64,000 nt of DNA from an alpha proteobacterium MED-G09. GTDB lineage: Bacteria; Pseudomonadota; Alphaproteobacteria; MED-G09. Of the stretch, positions 57,325 to 64,000 are shown one piece after another. Each line of letters begins with the position of its first letter. Positions within the stretch are counted from its first letter, which is position 1. The notes under the pieces were generated by a model, which saw nothing but the letters and a program-made list of their open reading frames with translations, was not told the origin of the DNA and made no database searches. Made by a program: the position numbers and the translations under genes. The stretch is from the NCBI GenBank assembly GCA_905182015.1, contig CAJIZT010000006.1, positions 277,047-341,046 on the forward strand. Direction: 5' to 3'.

Positions 57325-57480
57325 TTAGTCAAAATGTACATCTTTTATAAAACCACAACATTCAGAACAGCCATAAGCTATCCCTTCATCATTTTCGCCA
57401 ACATGATCTCGATTCCTTATCTTGAACTCTCCATGCTCTGGACAGATAACTCTAATAATCTTGTCTAAATCATTATCCAT
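57325..57480 (-). CDS. 51-residue zinc-ribbon-like protein (paralogue of the gene at 6455)
   Basis: ATG at 57478-57480 to TAA at 57325-57327. Putative metal ligands are VICPEHGEFK (C-x2-H) and AYGCSECCGFIK (C-x2-C). It matches the 73-residue protein at 6455-6676 through the whole core (RDHVGEN / RDHIGEN and AYGCSECCGF), but ends where that one continues. It lies 70 bases from tRNA-Arg. Function unknown; recurrence near tRNA genes is notable. Confidence 0.68.
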   Translation of the reverse strand: MDNDLDKIIRVICPEHGEFKIRNRDHVGENDEGIAYGCSECCGFIKDVHFD

Positions 57481-57551
57481 TAGTTACTATCTCTTTTTAA
57501 AAATTTATAATTATAATCTAATTTAAATAAGATTTTATAGCTATTTTTGAA

Positions 57552-57628
57552 TGGTGATCCCGAGTAGATTCGAACTACTGACCTACGGATTAGAAATCCG
57601 TTGCTCTATCCAGCTGAGCTACGGGACC
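57552..57628 (-). tRNA. tRNA-Arg (anticodon TCT)
   Basis: Read on the minus strand it is a 77-base cloverleaf with encoded CCA: acceptor GGTCCCG / CGGGATC (one G-T), D arm GCTC..GAGC, anticodon stem CGGAT / ATCCG around loop TTTCTAA (anticodon TCT), and T arm AGTAG TTCGAAT CTACT. The loop and stems are complete. Confidence 0.96.
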
Positions 57629-57936
57629 ACTATACTTACTATTCAACAAAAGCACTTATTGCATTATTCTTTGTATCAGTTTCATTGGCGTTATTAGAAC
57701 ATTTTGGATTTTCAAATCGTATAGTAATTGACATCAATATGTTACAAAAAATGGTTTTACGCTATCGTTAAGCTACTTATAACTCCAAGCATATTATATT
57801 CAACAAAAAAATGTCTATAAGGGCTTTTACGTTGCTACAAAATAAATATCATTGCATGTAGTCTATTGATTAAAAAAAGTGCTAGTTATCATTACAATAA
57901 TTTATTATTAAGCTATAAAAGTGAATGGAGTAAAAG
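57629..57936. other. Gap of 308 bases, no gene seen
   Basis: AT-rich spacer between the divergent tRNA-Arg and the cyclophilin gene. It should hold the promoters of both. I see no repeat, no small gene and no clear terminator. The ribosome-binding site GGAG of the cyclophilin lies at its right end, near 57926-57929. Confidence 0.5.
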
Positions 57937-58914
57937 TTGAGCATTGATAAATCATTAGTCCTGTCAAAGTCACCTGACCCTAATAAGATAATTCTAAAAT
58001 CTTTTGATAATTCGAAAAATACTGCTCTCATGAGTGTTACGCAGGTAGCTAAAACAACGTCGGAGGGAGTAGTTCCGGTTGAGATCGTAACAATAGAGCT
58101 TTTACCAGATGAAGCGCCAAACCATGTTTCTGAAATAAAAAAATTAATCAATGGAGGCTACTATAATGGTATTATCTTTCATAGAGTTATGGACTTGGGC
58201 GATGGTTATATAGCTCAAACCGGCGACTTAATTAGTGTTGGCTTTAAAATAGAAGGAACAATTAAAGCTGAGTTTTCATCATTACCGTTTGATAGAGGAA
58301 CTGTTGCAATGGCAAGAGCCTCAGACCCTGATAGCGCAACTACCCAATTCTTTTTCACAATGGATTCGATACCCAGACTCAATGGTGAGTATACTATTTT
58401 TGGAAAAGTTACAGATGGCATGAGCTTTATTGACCTAATAGAGAGAGGGAGTCCGTCGGCTACACCAGATAAAATTGTATCGATGGCCATGATGATTTTC
58501 GAACAATCCGGTACCCTTAATTATTCAAAATTAGATGATATTATAATTGGTACTGGAAGCAACTCAACATTAAGAGGTTTAAATGGATCTGATTTATATT
58601 TAATCTCCAATTTACAAGCCGAAAATTCATCCATTTCAATTGTTGATAGTGGTGGAATTATTCAAATTCCAGATAACACTTATATAGATAATATTCTTTT
58701 TACATCAGACGCCATTAGATTTACTTTTTCTGAAAATCGAGAAGTCACAATTAATAATGCTGATAAATATATATACAATCTAGGTGGAAACATAACAGCC
58801 GGAGACCAGGGGACTAACATAACATTTTTAGAAATGGCAGAAATTTTTGAAATAAATGATGTTCTTTCGATAAGCGGATCTGAAATAGGCATAGCTGATA
58901 TGTATATAATTTAA
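57937..58914 (+). CDS. Cyclophilin-type PPIase with RTX-like C-terminal region
   Basis: 325 residues. Residues about 25-190 are a cyclophilin: IFHRVMDLGDGYIAQTGD near 88, FDRGTVAMARASDPDSATTQFFF near 118, NGEYTIFGKVTDGMSF near 148. The rest has a repeat-like beta region (SKLDDIIIGTGSNSTLRGLNGSDLYLISNL), acidic, and ends with an aliphatic tail (ISGSEIGIADMYII), resembling RTX-type secretion domains. No N-terminal signal peptide is seen, so type I secretion is inferred. The start is TTG after GGAG. It contrasts with the Sec-dependent cyclophilin at 1723. No type I secretion genes are in the window. Confidence 0.8.
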   Translation: MSIDKSLVLSKSPDPNKIILKSFDNSKNTALMSVTQVAKTTSEGVVPVEIVTIELLPDEAPNHVSEIKKLINGGYYNGIIFHRVMDLGDGYIAQTGDLISVGFKIEGTIKAEFSSLPFDRGTVAMARASDPDSATTQFFFTMDSIPRLNGEYTIFGKVTDGMSFIDLIERGSPSATPDKIVSMAMMIFEQSGTLNYSKLDDIIIGTGSNSTLRGLNGSDLYLISNLQAENSSISIVDSGGIIQIPDNTYIDNILFTSDAIRFTFSENREVTINNADKYIYNLGGNITAGDQGTNITFLEMAEIFEINDVLSISGSEIGIADMYII

Positions 58915-58926
58915 TTTTGAGAAATT

Positions 58927-59508
58927 ATGACTGAAACACTTACACAGTACCTTGCAGATAAAGAGTTTCTAAAATTTATTAGAGCTTTTAAAATTTATAA
59001 TTGGACCAAAGACCTATACGATCTCCATATTCTTAAAAAGCTATGTCCGGAATCTTTAAAGGAAAAGCTAAAGCTGAATCCAGTAACAAGAAATCTTCTT
59101 GACTTATATTATCGTGAATTTGAAGAATCAATTTCAACTCTAAAAAAAACTCAAAGTCCAAAAATACTCCTTCCGATTGTAGAAAGTTTAGTTTTCTTAT
59201 CACAAAAACATGACAGAGTTATAAACGATTTTGGAAAAGATAGTATTGAAGCAAGTCAAATACTTAATGAATACCTTGATACCAGGGTTAGCTTAAGAAC
59301 TCATATTGAGGAAGGTAATGAACCCCAAAACAATAAAGACTTCGAGGCGACCATAAATAGCTACGAAGGGCTGATGTGGAGCTTTTTTAACAAAACGAAG
59401 GTTATTTATTTGGAGCACGAAAATGAAGCTCTAATTATTTGGAAAGATAATGAAAGGCAATCAATCTTTATGGGCTCAGAACTACCAACTAATAAAGAGA
59501 TTAATTAA
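58927..59508 (+). CDS. Helical protein of unknown function
   Basis: 193 residues, mostly alpha-helical with charged character and no signal peptide (MTETLTQYLADKEFLKF). A central helix-rich segment reads LLDLYYREFEESISTLKKT, and the C-terminus (EHENEALIIWKDNERQSIFMGSEL) forms a likely beta strand pair. It starts 12 bases after the cyclophilin stop, suggesting cotranscription. No family recognised. Convergent with the exported NTF2-like gene, overlapping it by eight bases. Confidence 0.6.
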   Translation: MTETLTQYLADKEFLKFIRAFKIYNWTKDLYDLHILKKLCPESLKEKLKLNPVTRNLLDLYYREFEESISTLKKTQSPKILLPIVESLVFLSQKHDRVINDFGKDSIEASQILNEYLDTRVSLRTHIEEGNEPQNNKDFEATINSYEGLMWSFFNKTKVIYLEHENEALIIWKDNERQSIFMGSELPTNKEIN

Positions 59509-60016
59509 TTTGCTTCCATGTATGAACTAAGCATTTCCAGGAGCCATTCTCTTGCTTTCTTAAGATATCAAAATAAACACTATCCGATACAGCATCTTGT
59601 AACGCTCCTTCTGAAGGGGTTACATCTGAATTACCTAAGGGGGTTATATAAACAACTAAATGATAACGGACTATCGCAACATCACCAAAGAATTCAAATT
59701 CACGTGGTGATTTTTCTTCAATCTCATAAGTCGCATAATCAAACACTGGGCCAAGAAATTTTTTATAATTCATACGCCCTTTTACTACAGAACCGCCCGG
59801 AGGTATTAGTGTAACATTTTCATCTAAAGAATCGATATATCCCTGAATATTGCTTGATTCCACAGCAATATCCCAATCTTTATAAAGTTTTTTAATATTA
59901 GTCAGGTCAGCATCATTTTCATGATGCATCGCCATTACATTAAACGACCCTAAAGAAAAAAATATTACATTTAAAATTAAAATAATTTTGCATTTATTAA
60001 AAAAATTTTTCATCAA
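59501..60016 (-). CDS. Exported NTF2-like (DUF4440/SnoaL-type) protein
   Basis: 171 residues. Signal peptide IILILNVIFFSLGSFNVMA. Mature: TNIKKLYKDWDIAVESSNIQGYIDSLDENVTLIPPG (the DUF4440 helix), then VVKGRMNYKKFLGPVF, DVAIVRYHLVVYITPLG and a C-terminal strand WKCLVHTWKQIN. DUF4440-type proteins are periplasmic or cytoplasmic binding or isomerase folds with unknown substrates. It overlaps the preceding gene's end by eight bases. Second exported NTF2-like protein in the window (other at 48834). Confidence 0.82.
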   Translation of the reverse strand: MMKNFFNKCKIILILNVIFFSLGSFNVMAMHHENDADLTNIKKLYKDWDIAVESSNIQGYIDSLDENVTLIPPGGSVVKGRMNYKKFLGPVFDYATYEIEEKSPREFEFFGDVAIVRYHLVVYITPLGNSDVTPSEGALQDAVSDSVYFDILRKQENGSWKCLVHTWKQIN

Positions 60017-60028
60017 AAAACTCCTTGA

Positions 60029-60586
60029 TTAATCCCAATTAATTACAAAGTCATTAATATTTGAATTTGACGGTAAAGTCATTTCTTTTTCTGAGGTGCC
60101 AATATACAAATAACCAATTACAATATCATTATCCGCTAAATCAAAAGACCTTGAGACTTCCTTATTGAAGGAAACCAATCCAGTTCGCCATATGCCTGAA
60201 TACCCCATCGAGTGCGCTGCTATTAATATATTTTGAGCTGCAGCGCCTGCAGATAAAATTTGCTCAATTTCTGGAACAATTTCGTGATCCTGGGTTGATG
60301 CGACGACTATTATAATTAACGGGGCTCTATAGGGCGCACTTAATATTTTATCCCTATCCTGAGAAGCCTTTATAGGATTTATTTTATTAACAGCATCTAG
60401 CAACACTTCTGCTAATTTTTCTCTTCCTTTCCCGGAGACTTTGATAAATTTCCAAGGCTTTAGCGCTGCGTGATCCGGAGCCCTTAAAGCTGCTTGAAAA
60501 ATAAGTTCCAATTCCTCAGATGACGGCGATGGTTCCTGAAGTCTTGGAGAAGACTTTCTTGTTAATAGTGTTTTAATAGCGTCCAT
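60029..60586 (-). CDS. Nitroreductase family protein (YdjA-like)
   Basis: 185-residue FMN-dependent nitroreductase-fold protein. Features are RKSSPRLQEPSPSSEELELIFQAALRAPDHAALKPWKF at residues 10-48, AGAAAQNILIAAHSMGYSGIWRTG near 112, and the strand IVIGYLYIGTS near the end. Length matches the small YdjA-like class, which reduces nitro, flavin or quinone compounds. It is 12 bases upstream of the exported NTF2-like gene on the same strand. Confidence 0.9.
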   Translation of the reverse strand: MDAIKTLLTRKSSPRLQEPSPSSEELELIFQAALRAPDHAALKPWKFIKVSGKGREKLAEVLLDAVNKINPIKASQDRDKILSAPYRAPLIIIVVASTQDHEIVPEIEQILSAGAAAQNILIAAHSMGYSGIWRTGLVSFNKEVSRSFDLADNDIVIGYLYIGTSEKEMTLPSNSNINDFVINWD

Positions 60587-60599
60587 ATCAACCTATTAA

Positions 60600-60905
60600 T
60601 TAATGGGTCCAAGGGGTTTTTTTATCATAAGAAAAGTTATCAGAATACGATTTTGGCTTGATCCTATGTTTTTTTGGATTCCTAATGGTGTATTCTATAG
60701 AATTTCTATCAGCAAAGGCAATTGCAAGTTCTTTGGAGTTAAATTTCATCTTAACTTGACTTTGGGTGTCGTTTGAAGAGATCCAATTCATAATCGGTTC
60801 AATGGAGGTGCTAGATGATCTGGAGAACTCAAGAATCCATTTTTCTGTCTTTTTGGATCCCGACTGAGTAACGGATTTTGATGGTCTGTAGATTAAAGCT
60901 TTCAT
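60600..60905 (-). CDS. ETC complex I subunit (NDUFS4-like)
   Basis: 101 residues beginning MKALIYRPSKSVTQSG, with the NDUFS4-type middle KKTEKWILEFSRSSSTSIEPIMNWISSNDTQSQVKMKFNSKELAIAFA and the end RNPKKHRIKPKSYSDNFSYDKKTPWTH. It is an accessory subunit of respiratory complex I, typical of Alphaproteobacteria and mitochondria. Start at the ATG at 60903-60905; the longer frame overlaps the carotenoid oxygenase gene. Its ATG lies five bases after the carotenoid oxygenase stop, so the two may be cotranscribed. Confidence 0.9.
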   Translation of the reverse strand: MKALIYRPSKSVTQSGSKKTEKWILEFSRSSSTSIEPIMNWISSNDTQSQVKMKFNSKELAIAFADRNSIEYTIRNPKKHRIKPKSYSDNFSYDKKTPWTH

Positions 60906-60909
60906 ATGT

Positions 60910-62340
60910 TCAATTCGACAGCCAACTGCCATGCGCTCCATAAGGTACTCTTTGGGGTAAAAGAATTTCGCCTACAGGCTTTTTATCAAAGTTTTCAGTA
61001 TCTACAATAATTAATTTTGATTTATCAACATTTTCATCATGGACTATTGCCATAACCCAACCTTTATCTTCCGATAAACATGACTTTTTAGGAACAAATA
61101 TTGGCTCACCACCAAATACATTATCACCCAGGCAATGTTCGAGGCGTTTATTTTTTTCTAGGTCAAATTTATACAAGTGATGACCAAAAGTTAAAGTTTC
61201 TGCCCTTTCATTAATAGCCATAGCATAACCATTTTTAGCCTTAAGGCCGACCAGTCTATCGTCTATCCTAGCAAAATCGCAGGCTTTATCATCTATTTGC
61301 TCTTCCAAGCATGTCCCTAAGGGTAAATCTATGGTCCACTTCCATAATTTCCCCGTTGTGTCTTCTCCCCCGTAAATCTCGTCCATTCCACCTACCATTG
61401 CCTTGCTTTGTCTGCATACATGAAGAATTATTTTATTACCATCCTCGTAAGCATTCATGGGATGAAAGACGAAGCATGGATTTATCTCGATCCATTTAAT
61501 ATCAGCATTAGAGCCATTCCTAGGCATGACTCCTAAGCGAGCACCACACTCTGGCTTAAAACCGAAGGGATCTGACCCGCTAACCGCCTGATCAATATCA
61601 AATACCAGAGGTAAATCCATAAAAATTACATAATTTCTAGTAATATTCCAATCATGCATCATAACAGGTTTTGGAATATCAATAGCTTCAGACTGAACCA
61701 ACTCACCCTCCTTCGAAACTCGATGATAGGTTAAGTAGGGTTTCTTCATGATTTGATACCCAAAAAATAATAACTCCCCAGTCTCAGGACATGCTCTTGG
61801 ATGAGCGGTCATAGGACCATTAAGCTTCCCGCCAAAATCGTAAGAATCAATTGTATCAAGATTTTTATCAACAGACCATGGAAGATGCGCTTCCTCAAGG
61901 GCTAAAATCTTTCCTCCGTGTTTAATTATATGAGTATTTGCGGGAGAGGCCCTTAAATCAAACGAACTCTCCATCATTCCCATATCCTTTTCAAAATAAG
62001 GAGTTCTGACATATTTATTCTTATAGGATGCCTTCCCGTTACTAATATTAATTCCATGAAGCATACCATTTCCAAAAAACCAGTGATCGCTATGCCCCGA
62101 AACTGGATTCATCCCATTCCTTATATACATACCGTCTATTTCTTTAGGAATCTCACCCTTAACCTCAAGGTTATCAATAGAAATCTGATCTTTAACAGGA
62201 GCCCAATTACCCTTCAGATGCCAAGGTTTTTCTAGATTATTCTTACGCTCAACATCTTTTGGATCTGATTTTATAATTCTATTAAGAATTGTTCTAGGGA
62301 GTTTAAAAAGAAGTTTTGTAGCTACTGTTTGAATACTCAT
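60910..62340 (-). CDS. Carotenoid oxygenase (RPE65 family)
   Basis: 476 residues. Non-heme iron dioxygenase cleaving conjugated polyenes. The iron-binding His are visible in GPMTAHPRACPETGELLFFGY near residue 170, PKPVMMHDWNITRNYVIFMD near 216, INPCFVFHPMNAYEDGNKI near 280 and PYGAHGSWLSN at the end, one per blade. Start at 62338-62340 (MSIQTVATKLL) because GAGG precedes it; a longer frame adds an unlikely hydrophobic leader. It could split a carotenoid to retinal for the rhodopsin or degrade lignostilbenes; both are possible for this family and undecided. Confidence 0.92.
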   Translation of the reverse strand: MSIQTVATKLLFKLPRTILNRIIKSDPKDVERKNNLEKPWHLKGNWAPVKDQISIDNLEVKGEIPKEIDGMYIRNGMNPVSGHSDHWFFGNGMLHGINISNGKASYKNKYVRTPYFEKDMGMMESSFDLRASPANTHIIKHGGKILALEEAHLPWSVDKNLDTIDSYDFGGKLNGPMTAHPRACPETGELLFFGYQIMKKPYLTYHRVSKEGELVQSEAIDIPKPVMMHDWNITRNYVIFMDLPLVFDIDQAVSGSDPFGFKPECGARLGVMPRNGSNADIKWIEINPCFVFHPMNAYEDGNKIILHVCRQSKAMVGGMDEIYGGEDTTGKLWKWTIDLPLGTCLEEQIDDKACDFARIDDRLVGLKAKNGYAMAINERAETLTFGHHLYKFDLEKNKRLEHCLGDNVFGGEPIFVPKKSCLSEDKGWVMAIVHDENVDKSKLIIVDTENFDKKPVGEILLPQRVPYGAHGSWLSN

Positions 62341-62423
62341 TTTAGCCTCTATTATTTTTATTGTTGTTATATTTAATGTTATAGTTTCAAATATAAACAA
62401 AAATTTTACTTTAAGGAAACTAA

Positions 62424-62912
62424 ATGAAAAAAATATTATTTATTTTTACAATTATGCTTTTATCAATAAATTTAAATGCAGAAATCGTTATGAAACCTAT
62501 ATTAACCTTAGATACAGCTGAGAAAATGGCTGAATCATGCTTAAGTCTAGCAAAGAAAAATGGATGGAAGATTAATATTGCAATATATGAATCTCCAGGC
62601 TCATTGAAGTTTTATGCATCCATGGATGGTACGTACCCTGCGTCTGAGGAAATTTCTAGACTTAAAGGAAAGACCTCTGCAGGTATGCCATTCTCAACAT
62701 CCGAACTAAGAGATATGGCTTTTAATGGGGACTCTCCTAACACCGGACTCCTGACTCTTCCAAGTACAATTTTACTTAGGGGTGGTGTTCCAATAATATT
62801 AAATGACGGAACACATATTGGAGGTGTTGGAGTTTCTGGAGATAGTGGTGGAAATGATGAGAATTGTGCAATAAGGGCCTCTGAAACTGCAAAATTACTT
62901 ATGATTGACTAA
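62424..62912 (+). CDS. Exported GlcG/HbpS-like protein (DUF336)
   Basis: 162 residues: signal peptide (MKKILFIFTIMLLSINLNA-EI), then the GlcG/HbpS fold (DTAEKMAESCLSLAKKNGWKINIAIYE, FYASMDGTYPASEEISRLKGKTSAG, LLTLPSTILLRGGVPIILND, HIGGVGVSGDSGGNDENC). HbpS-type proteins bind heme; others accompany glycolate or propanediol genes. AAGGAA precedes the ATG. Divergent from the carotenoid oxygenase gene; it overlaps the DUF2141 gene start by a base. Confidence 0.87.
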   Translation: MKKILFIFTIMLLSINLNAEIVMKPILTLDTAEKMAESCLSLAKKNGWKINIAIYESPGSLKFYASMDGTYPASEEISRLKGKTSAGMPFSTSELRDMAFNGDSPNTGLLTLPSTILLRGGVPIILNDGTHIGGVGVSGDSGGNDENCAIRASETAKLLMID

Positions 62913-63364
62913 TGACAATGATAAAAATTATTTTTAAACTCGGTTTACTAGTTATTGGTTTAAGCTCGCAATTAGCCGCTGAAATTCTTATAATAAATGT
63001 CGAAAGTAACTATAATCAAGGTCTTGCCCTTGTTGGCGTATATGACAAAGAGAGTAATTTTGGAAAAGCGAAGGTAAATAAAAAACTTGATTCAGAAAAG
63101 GTTCTTACCGGTGCTGCAATTCAAGTTGTAGACAATAAGGCCCAAATCAAGATTGATATACCTTTTGGTTTTTATGCTGTTTCAGGTTTTCAAGATATAG
63201 ACGGTAACTTGGTTATGTCTGGGAATTTTCTTGGAATACCAAAAGAGCCATTTGGATTTTCTAACAATGCAAAAGGGAAGTTTGGACCACCAAAATGGAG
63301 AGATGCTGTTTTTAATTTTAATAAAAATAATCAAGTAATTATATTAAAATTAGAAAAATTATAA
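62912..63364 (+). CDS. Exported DUF2141 family protein
   Basis: 150 residues with signal peptide (IKIIFKLGLLVIGLSSQLAA-EI). The mature part matches DUF2141: GLALVGVYDKESNFGK near the N-terminus, IDIPFGFYAVSGFQDIDGNLVMSGNFLGIPKEPFGFSNNAKGKFGPPKW and a C-terminal strand NNQVIILKLEKL. Function unknown; found in marine bacteria with outer-membrane or surface roles. Directly after the GlcG-like gene (one-base overlap), likely the same transcript. Confidence 0.88.
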   Translation: MTMIKIIFKLGLLVIGLSSQLAAEILIINVESNYNQGLALVGVYDKESNFGKAKVNKKLDSEKVLTGAAIQVVDNKAQIKIDIPFGFYAVSGFQDIDGNLVMSGNFLGIPKEPFGFSNNAKGKFGPPKWRDAVFNFNKNNQVIILKLEKL

Positions 63365-63409
63365 TTATATCAGATATTTAAGTTAAATTATTAATGTATG
63401 GAGAGTAAG

Positions 63410-63991
63410 TTGGGTAAAGTAATATGTTTTTTTAATTTTAGAAGTCCTTATGGATACCTCGGAGTTTTAAAGGCAATAAAAAAAGGGATGAACTTAGACT
63501 TCATACCTGTGTGCTACCTTCCGAAGGAGTTGTTAAAGTTTTTGTCAGACGCTTCAGAGAACGAATATAAAAGATCTTATTTATTTGAAGATTGCGAACG
63601 TTTATTTGAAGAAATAGGTATAAAAAATGTATCTCAAACTATATCAAAAGAAGCTAATTGGCCAAAAGTCCATGCCGCATGGCTTTGTGCGAACGAGAAT
63701 GGTTTTGGAGATTCCTTTATGATTGAAGCTTTCAATTCAAGATGGAAAAATAATCTTGATCTTGGCAATATAGAGGTAATTGAGGGTATTTGTGAAAAAA
63801 TTGGATTTGATAAAAGCTTGGCAGCCTCCGCCATGGATAGCGAAATTTATAACTCACAGTTAAAGTCTTATACAAAAATTATGAGAGAATATAAGATTTT
63901 TGGAGTACCAACATTTTTATATAAAAACGAAAGGTACTGGGGGCAAGATAGAATTAATTCTCTCTATGAAAGAGTTCTAAACGATAAATGA
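63410..63991 (+). CDS. DsbA-family isomerase, HCCA-isomerase-like
   Basis: 193 residues. The thioredoxin-fold protein starts KVICFFNFRSPYGYLGVLKA: the redox Cys pair is replaced by a Ser-Pro-Tyr segment, as in glutathione-dependent 2-hydroxychromene-2-carboxylate isomerases. The cis-proline loop is FGVPTFLYKNERYWGQDR near residue 173, and the end is YERVLNDK. GGAGAG lies four bases before a TTG at 63410, so that start is preferred over the ATG at 63398. Probably acts in aromatic ring catabolism in relatives; the substrate here is unknown. Confidence 0.82.
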   Translation: MGKVICFFNFRSPYGYLGVLKAIKKGMNLDFIPVCYLPKELLKFLSDASENEYKRSYLFEDCERLFEEIGIKNVSQTISKEANWPKVHAAWLCANENGFGDSFMIEAFNSRWKNNLDLGNIEVIEGICEKIGFDKSLAASAMDSEIYNSQLKSYTKIMREYKIFGVPTFLYKNERYWGQDRINSLYERVLNDK

Positions 63992-64000
63992 GTCTCTCTC

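Noticed and set aside
1..64000. CRISPR array, prophage or complete insertion sequence
   Set aside because: No regular spaced repeats, no transposase or integrase with a catalytic domain and no phage structural genes were seen anywhere in the window.

Overview
The window reads as chromosomal DNA of a low-GC marine alphaproteobacterium, probably a streamlined photoheterotroph. Alphaproteobacterial ancestry is supported by gyrA-coaD-PPIase-queA-tgt, recG/sdhE/mfd with a DUF502 gene beside recG, glmU-glmS, an NDUFS4-like ETC complex I subunit, DUF1289 and a PhnP-like gene after tatD. The marine light-driven lifestyle is supported by a green-type proteorhodopsin. The AT-rich bias, short intergenic gaps and many secreted small proteins fit AEGEAN-169 or HIMB59-like lineages, but that placement is inference and no 16S gene is present.

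Layout. 1-4.7 kb: housekeeping operon gyrA(partial)-coaD-cyclophilin-queA-tgt. The tgt product has lost the three zinc cysteines of its family. 4.9-11.4 kb: accessory stretch starting at tRNA-Lys. The 3' half of the tRNA is repeated exactly 1,100 bp downstream, bracketing a mini-island (one membrane protein plus gene debris). It continues with small zinc-ribbon or CDGSH-like proteins, secreted proteins, the monocistronic proteorhodopsin with its own promoter and terminator, a periplasmic rhodanese, a MazG-like protein and a possible -1 frameshift gene. 11.4-16.9 kb: MFS transporter, bicupin, zinc alcohol dehydrogenase, dicarboxylate/amino acid symporter, MAPEG protein, lipoprotein. 16.9-22.0 kb (minus): tatD, MBL-fold hydrolase and a peptide ABC transporter without a binding-protein gene. 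22.1-30.6 kb: DsbA-like protein, mfd, sdhE, recG, DUF502, a small-molecule kinase and its DUF6285 partner.

30.6-38 kb: thiolase plus a thiolase-fold/DUF35 fusion (no catalytic Cys), a ceramidase-superfamily membrane protein, a Rieske oxygenase, NTF2-like protein, DoxX, heme-utilisation-like protein and methyltransferase. 38-44.5 kb: KAS III, recombinase-like HTH fragment, glmS, glmU, rhomboid protease, acyltransferase. 44.5-48.8 kb (minus): a likely catabolic operon of enoyl-CoA hydratase, quinone oxidoreductase, Rieske oxygenase, ABM monooxygenase and NTF2-like protein. 48.8-57.6 kb: secreted proteins, MscS channel with a coupled outer-membrane-like protein, TPR gene with two coupled micro-ORFs, DUF2256/DUF3429, typA, DUF1289, small zinc ribbons, tRNA-Arg. 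57.9-64 kb: cyclophilin with an RTX-like C-terminus, nitroreductase, ETC subunit, carotenoid oxygenase, GlcG/HbpS-like, DUF2141 and DsbA-like isomerase.

How genes may work together: light-driven proton pumping would supplement respiration. Two Rieske oxygenases, five NTF2-like proteins, two ABM monooxygenases, CoA enzymes and oxidoreductases suggest breakdown of hydrophobic ring or isoprenoid-like compounds. The substrates cannot be read from sequence. No CRISPR array, complete insertion sequence or prophage was seen. The clearest oddities are the zinc-less TGT, the tRNA-Lys mini-island, the Cys-less thiolase-fold/DUF35 protein, repeated small zinc-ribbon genes beside tRNAs, and the dnaX-type slippery site.
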